From assembly GCF_025153525.1 (NCBI RefSeq), contig NZ_JANZNR010000003.1, forward strand, positions 62,001 to 126,000: a stretch of 64,000 nt of DNA, in the 5' to 3' direction. The position numbers and the translations under genes are program-made. This document shows, in pieces, positions 60,275 to 64,000 of the stretch. The notes beneath the pieces were generated by a model. That model was not told where the DNA came from. It did no database searches and worked only from the letters and a program-made list of their open reading frames with translations. This DNA is from Psychroserpens sp. SPM9. Its GTDB lineage: Bacteria > Bacteroidota > Bacteroidia > Flavobacteriales > Flavobacteriaceae. How positions within the stretch are numbered: the first letter of the stretch is position 1; each line of letters opens with the position of its first letter.

Positions 60275-61682
60275 AAGCAATTGGATTAACTCGTACACAT
60301 GAAGTATCTACTTGCTGCATAGGATTATTTAAAAATGCTACTGCCATTTGAAAAAAGCAAGCATTCATCGGACAATGACCTTCGGAAGGAAATATAACAT
60401 GAATAGAATGTTTTAACGATTTTGCCACTTGTTTTCCATTTGAAGGAGGTGTAATTGGATCCCATTCACCACTGATTAAAAGTGTAGGAATTTCTGAAAT
60501 TACAGCTTTCATTTTGGTGTAGGAAGTATCTTTTGAAGGCCAAAATTTTAAAACATCAGGATCTGAAGCAAATAAGCTGACGCCATTGGCGAGGTATGGA
60601 TATTTTTTTTCGTCATTGGAAACTAGTGTTTTGTTTTTAAAAGCACCTTCATCTTTAAGGTTTACAGACCAATAAGCAGCAACATTAATAACTCCTAATC
60701 GGGATGCAAAAGCTAAAATGCCATTTTGAATGGCTTCAACATTATTGGTGCTAAATGCCATTATAAAAGATGGAACATTGGCAATCGTATTTCTATTGTA
60801 TAGCATTTGCTGGATAAGTAAAAGAAAATCTTGCTTATTGATAACAAAATCATTGTTTTGAATTGAAAAGGTTTGTCCTTTAGTGTCTAAATTTTCACAA
60901 ACCGATTTAAAGTTTTTTCTTAAGTTAGGATATTTGGCTTTGCAATTGGTGTCACTATTACAGGATTCAAAAAGTTGCTCTAGTGAACGATTTAAATTGG
61001 TGTAAATATTTTCATAAAGCCTTGTTTCAGGAGAGAATAAGCCAGAAAGAATAGAAGACCGTATACTTGTAGGATACATTTCCATATATTTCAATCCTAA
61101 TCGTGTTCCATACGAACCACCAAAAATATTGAGTTGTTTATATCCTAAATGCTGCCTTAACGCTTCCAAATCTCTGGCACTTTGATAAGAACCAAAAGCC
61201 GTTTTAAAGTTGGTGTTGTTTAGTGATTTGATGCAATCAGAACTAAGCTTTAAAAGTGCTTCATCTTCTTTGTCTAGGGCTATATCTGAGGCCATGACTT
61301 CTAAAAATGTCAAACTTAAACCCGAACAAATCTCATCAGAAAACCCTATACCGCGTTGATCATACATAATAAAATCACGATCTGGATCTATAGCTAGCCC
61401 AGCAAACACATTGGCATAAGGTAATACACTTCCACCAGGACCTCCTTGAAGAAATATTAAGGGATCTTCTTTGCGGTTTTCAGATTTTGATTGAATCACG
61501 GCATAAGCAATTCTGGTGTTTCCATCGTTCTTATTATCCCAATTATTAGGAACTTCAACGTAGCCGCAACGGTCATGTGCGATAGTAATGGGATTTTCTA
61601 AGCTACAATTATGCTGTTCCTGAGATTGACAGATTCCTATCACCAAACTAGTGATGACTAATAAGGTGTATTTGAGTTTCAT
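60267..61682 (-). CDS. Exported alpha/beta hydrolase of the tripeptidyl/prolyl aminopeptidase type (471 aa)
   Basis: The start at ATG 61682 gives a signal peptide (MKLKYTLLVITSLVIGICQS); an upstream ATG adds ten residues. The hydrolase core has DPLIFLQGGPGGSVLPYANV (oxyanion HGGPG-like), DFIMYDQRGIGFSDEIC, and the nucleophile elbow NIFGGSYGTRLGLKYMEMYP. A TAP-like C-terminus carries PTLLISGEWDPITPPSNGKQ (Asp) and IHVIFPSEGHCPMNACF (His), so the triad is present. Family members cleave N-terminal residues or tripeptides, or short esters. Several Cys (CGYVEV, CSGLSL, CNSDTNCKAKYP) suggest disulfides, as expected for an exported protein. Confidence 0.9.
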   Translation of the reverse strand: MKLKYTLLVITSLVIGICQSQEQHNCSLENPITIAHDRCGYVEVPNNWDNKNDGNTRIAYAVIQSKSENRKEDPLIFLQGGPGGSVLPYANVFAGLAIDPDRDFIMYDQRGIGFSDEICSGLSLTFLEVMASDIALDKEDEALLKLSSDCIKSLNNTNFKTAFGSYQSARDLEALRQHLGYKQLNIFGGSYGTRLGLKYMEMYPTSIRSSILSGLFSPETRLYENIYTNLNRSLEQLFESCNSDTNCKAKYPNLRKNFKSVCENLDTKGQTFSIQNNDFVINKQDFLLLIQQMLYNRNTIANVPSFIMAFSTNNVEAIQNGILAFASRLGVINVAAYWSVNLKDEGAFKNKTLVSNDEKKYPYLANGVSLFASDPDVLKFWPSKDTSYTKMKAVISEIPTLLISGEWDPITPPSNGKQVAKSLKHSIHVIFPSEGHCPMNACFFQMAVAFLNNPMQQVDTSCVRVNPIAFD

Positions 61683-61806
61683 TTTAAAGCGATTTATTGG
61701 TAGGAAACACAAGCGTAAATTTTGAGAGGCTATCTCATAAAATTAGTAAATATTAAGCATTATTAGTATACTTGTTTTACTAAAACATCAATTAATCAAT
61801 TTATAT

Positions 61807-62331
61807 ATGCAATTACTAGGAATCGGTTCAAGAATTAACCACAGCGAATTTGGAAAAGGGGTTGTTACTAATGTAACCTCAAAACATTATTGGGTCACAT
61901 TTATGGACAATGGATTAGAAACTATAGATATTGACAGTGAGTTTGACGTTATTGAAGCCTGCGAAGATGAAGTTGATACCGTTAGTTTTGCTGAAGTAGA
62001 AAGCAGTCTTGTTCATATTTTAAAACGTTGGAGTGATGTGACTGAAATAGTTCCTATTGCTGAAAAATGGAAAGGCGGAAAGCTTATTTTGGAACCTGTT
62101 GATACAAATCTTCAAGGCAAAGAATTACCAATAGATAATTTCTTTCATAAAATAACAATGGTGCGCGACCGACTGCGAGTTATGGAACAAAAGATTAATT
62201 CGAGCAAAAACTTGGATGAGCAAGAAAAGATAGATTTGCAACAATATATCACCCGAAGTTATGGGAGTTTAACCACGTTTAATGTACTGTTTAAATTGAA
62301 ATCGCAACAATTTGTTGGGCAGAGAAGTTAG
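61807..62331 (+). CDS. Hypothetical protein with N-terminal Tudor-like domain (174 aa)
   Basis: The N-terminal 50 residues (GIGSRINHSEFGKGVVTNVT; KHYWVTFMDNGLETIDI) resemble the Tudor-like end of the UvrD/PcrA helicase in this window (VGNIVEHTRFGKGEVMKIEG): short barrels with the 'xHxxFGKGxV' loop. Residues 60-174 are helical (VESSLVHILKRWSDVTEIVP, DNFFHKITMVRDRLRVMEQK, LQQYITRSYGSLTTFNVLFK). It has no signal peptide, so is cytoplasmic. Binding to RNA polymerase, DNA or RNA is possible from the fold but unproven. Confidence 0.78.
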   Translation: MQLLGIGSRINHSEFGKGVVTNVTSKHYWVTFMDNGLETIDIDSEFDVIEACEDEVDTVSFAEVESSLVHILKRWSDVTEIVPIAEKWKGGKLILEPVDTNLQGKELPIDNFFHKITMVRDRLRVMEQKINSSKNLDEQEKIDLQQYITRSYGSLTTFNVLFKLKSQQFVGQRS

Positions 62332-62389
62332 TGTTTTACATTGCGGTAATAAATAGAAATCTTGAACTCAGGATTAGTTCTTTAGAAAA

Positions 62390-62761
62390 TTATTTATTTT
62401 TAAAATATGCCCTTCTGATGAGCAACCCGTAAATTATAAGAGGTAGTATCAAGCATATAATGACCGATGTTGTTATATAATTGCTTCCGATGCTATCAAA
62501 GCTTCTGAGGAAATCGGCCGACGTATCAAACAGACTATTTGAAAACGCTGAAAAATCTGCAATTAGTACAAGTGTCAGTAGACTTAGTGTTAAAAAACTG
62601 ATTTTAAAGTAATGCTTGCCTTTAATTTTGTCTATAAGGATTGTCCATGATAAAGGGATAATAATAAACCAAATAATGATATTAATTTCTTTATAACTAA
62701 ATCCTGTAAGATTAGCTAAACCCATGAGGCAATCGTACGTAAGGTTAAATAGCTCTTTCAT
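62390..62761 (-). CDS. Hypothetical membrane protein (123 aa)
   Basis: Three membrane helices are predicted: EINIIIWFIIIPLSWTILID (about 24-43), KISFLTLSLLTLVLIADFSA (about 53-72) and ITTSVIICLILPLIIYGLLI (about 95-114), with short charged loops (KIKGKHYFK, RRAYFKNK). I do not recognise the family. It stands 28 bp downstream of the 256-residue membrane-anchored gene on the same strand and is probably co-transcribed. Confidence 0.72.
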   Translation of the reverse strand: MKELFNLTYDCLMGLANLTGFSYKEINIIIWFIIIPLSWTILIDKIKGKHYFKISFLTLSLLTLVLIADFSAFSNSLFDTSADFLRSFDSIGSNYITTSVIICLILPLIIYGLLIRRAYFKNK

Positions 62762-62789
62762 ACAAAGCGTTTGTTACTATTTAGAACGA

Positions 62790-63560
62790 TTAAAATACGA
62801 CCTCCAATTTGGAATCATCACTTTCATTGATTGCTGTCTGTTCAGTTTTTATATCCTCAATTTCCAGTCCCATAAACAAGAATTTATGAAAGCTAGGAAG
62901 TTGGGCGCCTGTACTAGTCGTTATCCAATCACTCCACGAGGCTTCTAATCCGTTAATGGGTAAAATATCTACCCACATTTGAAAACTTTTAGGTGTTCCG
63001 TTGGCGTCAAAATGCCAGAGATAAGAATCGCCAGGTGTGGAACCTCCATTAGTATAAGTCACTAAAAGCGCTTCTTTGTTCGCTTCAGTTTTAACTAATC
63101 TACGTTCGACACCAGGATCAAATACTTTGTAAGGTGCTACCAGCCAAAAACTGTCGTTATTAAAAAGGTCTATTGCTTTTTGAATATAGTTTGCTTTATC
63201 ATCTTCAGTATATTCGTTTTCAGAAATATAAACACGCGCATCCTTAGGATTAGCTAAATTTAATGCTACTCGAATATTTTTCCAGTAGACTTCACAAGTA
63301 TTATTTGCTTTATTCCATTTAAAATGGTGTCGTTTTTTAAAAGTGAATTCAATATAATCGGTTGCTTTATAAGCCTCATAATCCAGCTGGTTTAGCATTT
63401 GAATGGCTAATTGATCGGCTGCTTCACCTTGAGTTCCTAGAGGTAAATCTTCATCGTACTTGAGATACATAAACGCAAAGAATAGAAGTGTAGGTAAGGT
63501 GAAGAAAACGATGATTCCTCCAATGATTTTTAAGATTTTTTTTGGCTTTGGCACTTTCAA
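62790..63560 (-). CDS. Hypothetical membrane-anchored exported protein (256 aa)
   Basis: A basic start (MKVPKPKKILKIIGG) leads into one membrane helix (about 12-33, IIGGIIVFFTLPTLLFFAFM), followed by a 220-residue periplasmic part. Landmarks are LAIQMLNQLDYEAYKATDYI, EFTFKKRHHFKWNKANNTCE, NNDSFWLVAPYKVFDPGVER, LVTYTNGGSTPGDSYLWHFD and SWSDWITTSTGAQLPSFHKF. This resembles a family of conserved lipoprotein-like flavobacterial proteins that act on heated- or starved-cell envelopes only by association; no function is known. It is upstream of the small membrane protein. Confidence 0.72.
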   Translation of the reverse strand: MKVPKPKKILKIIGGIIVFFTLPTLLFFAFMYLKYDEDLPLGTQGEAADQLAIQMLNQLDYEAYKATDYIEFTFKKRHHFKWNKANNTCEVYWKNIRVALNLANPKDARVYISENEYTEDDKANYIQKAIDLFNNDSFWLVAPYKVFDPGVERRLVKTEANKEALLVTYTNGGSTPGDSYLWHFDANGTPKSFQMWVDILPINGLEASWSDWITTSTGAQLPSFHKFLFMGLEIEDIKTEQTAINESDDSKLEVVF

Positions 63561-63626
63561 TTATTTTGTTTCAAAGGTAGGGAAAAATGTGGTGTATTTC
63601 TGAAGCAAATTCAGAATGAAACTTCG

Positions 63627-64000
63627 TTAGTTTAATTTTGATTTAACGCCTTTTGCTAAATATAATGCAGCTTCTTTATGGTATCTAAACCATAATTCGG
63701 GTTCAATAAGTTCTAATTCTGAAAGCGCAATATGTCCATTGTTATCTTCAAAAATATCAACTCTGGCATAAATTGGTAATTCGATACAAGCTAAAACGGC
63801 AGCTTCAGCAAAAGTAATTTCATGAGCTGTAGGTGTATAGTCTTGAATACTTCCGCCAAAATCATCTTGAACTCTAAAATCACCTGTCTTAGCTGTTTTT
63901 AAAATTGCATGCGTAAAAGTTCCGTTGAACACCATCATAGAAATTTCGCCTTTGGCAACAATATTATGCTGAAAGGGTTGTAGCATCATGGCTTCTTCTT
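63627..64000 (-). CDS. C-terminal part of an ATP-grasp-type protein (partial, cut by right edge)
   Basis: The frame ends at 63627 and is still open at the right edge of the window, so this is only the last 124 residues. The visible part (MLQPFQHNIVAKGEISMMVF, NGTFTHAILKTAKTGDFRVQ, DFGGSIQDYTPTAHEI, ARVDIFEDNNGHIALSELEL, IEPELWFRYHKEAA) matches the C-terminal lobe of RimK/ATP-grasp enzymes, with the metal-binding D-x-F...E-x-E-P pattern. It joins an acid to an amine with ATP, but the substrate cannot be told. The first ATG inside (63989) is not the true start. Confidence 0.85.
   Translation of the reverse strand, partial: EEAMMLQPFQHNIVAKGEISMMVFNGTFTHAILKTAKTGDFRVQDDFGGSIQDYTPTAHEITFAEAAVLACIELPIYARVDIFEDNNGHIALSELELIEPELWFRYHKEAALYLAKGVKSKLN

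Overview
The window looks like chromosome of a marine-type member of the Flavobacteriaceae (Bacteroidota). Evidence: AT-rich DNA, no Shine-Dalgarno motifs, promoters with the Bacteroidota -7 element TAnnTTTG, type IX secretion (T9SS) C-terminal sorting domains, a hybrid two-component AraC-type regulator, a fused E1 alpha/beta 2-oxoacid dehydrogenase, and the gene order ftsK-lolA-lptFG-ribB. I cannot name the genus. I saw no rRNA, tRNA, CRISPR array, transposase or integrase.

Region 1 (1-10.3 kb) is accessory and surface-oriented. It holds the tail of an exported protein, a lipoprotein with two cupredoxin-like repeats, a membrane hybrid sensor/AraC regulator, a 49-residue ORF, and four exported proteins. 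Two of these share an N-terminal module but end in different trimer-forming heads: a C1q-like domain, and duplicated YadA-like repeats plus an endosialidase-type chaperone. The other two are a dockerin-like protein and a T9SS-sorted, possibly cohesin-like protein. The block from the regulator to the T9SS protein lies between two direct copies of the 3' end of ribB: the intact gene at 10.3 kb and a decayed fragment at 1.49-1.61 kb, with 45 identical bases. This is the most notable feature of the window.

Region 2 (10.3-36 kb) is mostly core: ribB with a degenerate RibA domain, LptF/LptG-type permease, LolA, FtsK, diacylglycerol kinase, thiol peroxidase (followed by a decayed copy of its own last codons), flavodoxin-like oxidoreductase, PAP2 phosphatase, PheT, a TlpA-like lipoprotein, MarC, MiaE-type tRNA hydroxylase, DUF2911/TPR protein, RecG, M1 aminopeptidase, patatin, FMN-binding glutamate-synthase-like protein and several unknowns.

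Region 3 (36-64 kb) carries UvrD/PcrA helicase, a triple glycogen-binding-domain protein overlapping a two-lobed aspartic protease, an esterase lipoprotein, Sua5/YwlC, a VOC protein, an OmpA-type lipoprotein, a glycosyltransferase overlapping a solitary HsdR-N nuclease-like gene, HolA, DoxX, a methyltransferase, the E1 fusion, a catalytically dead M1-like/beta-barrel fusion overlapping a T9SS-sorted endonuclease/phosphatase, a LOG-family protein, UvrA, an alpha/beta hydrolase and small unknowns. The right edge cuts an ATP-grasp-like gene. Several intrinsic terminators can be assigned to a strand by G-U wobble pairs; one of them decides the start codon of the methyltransferase.
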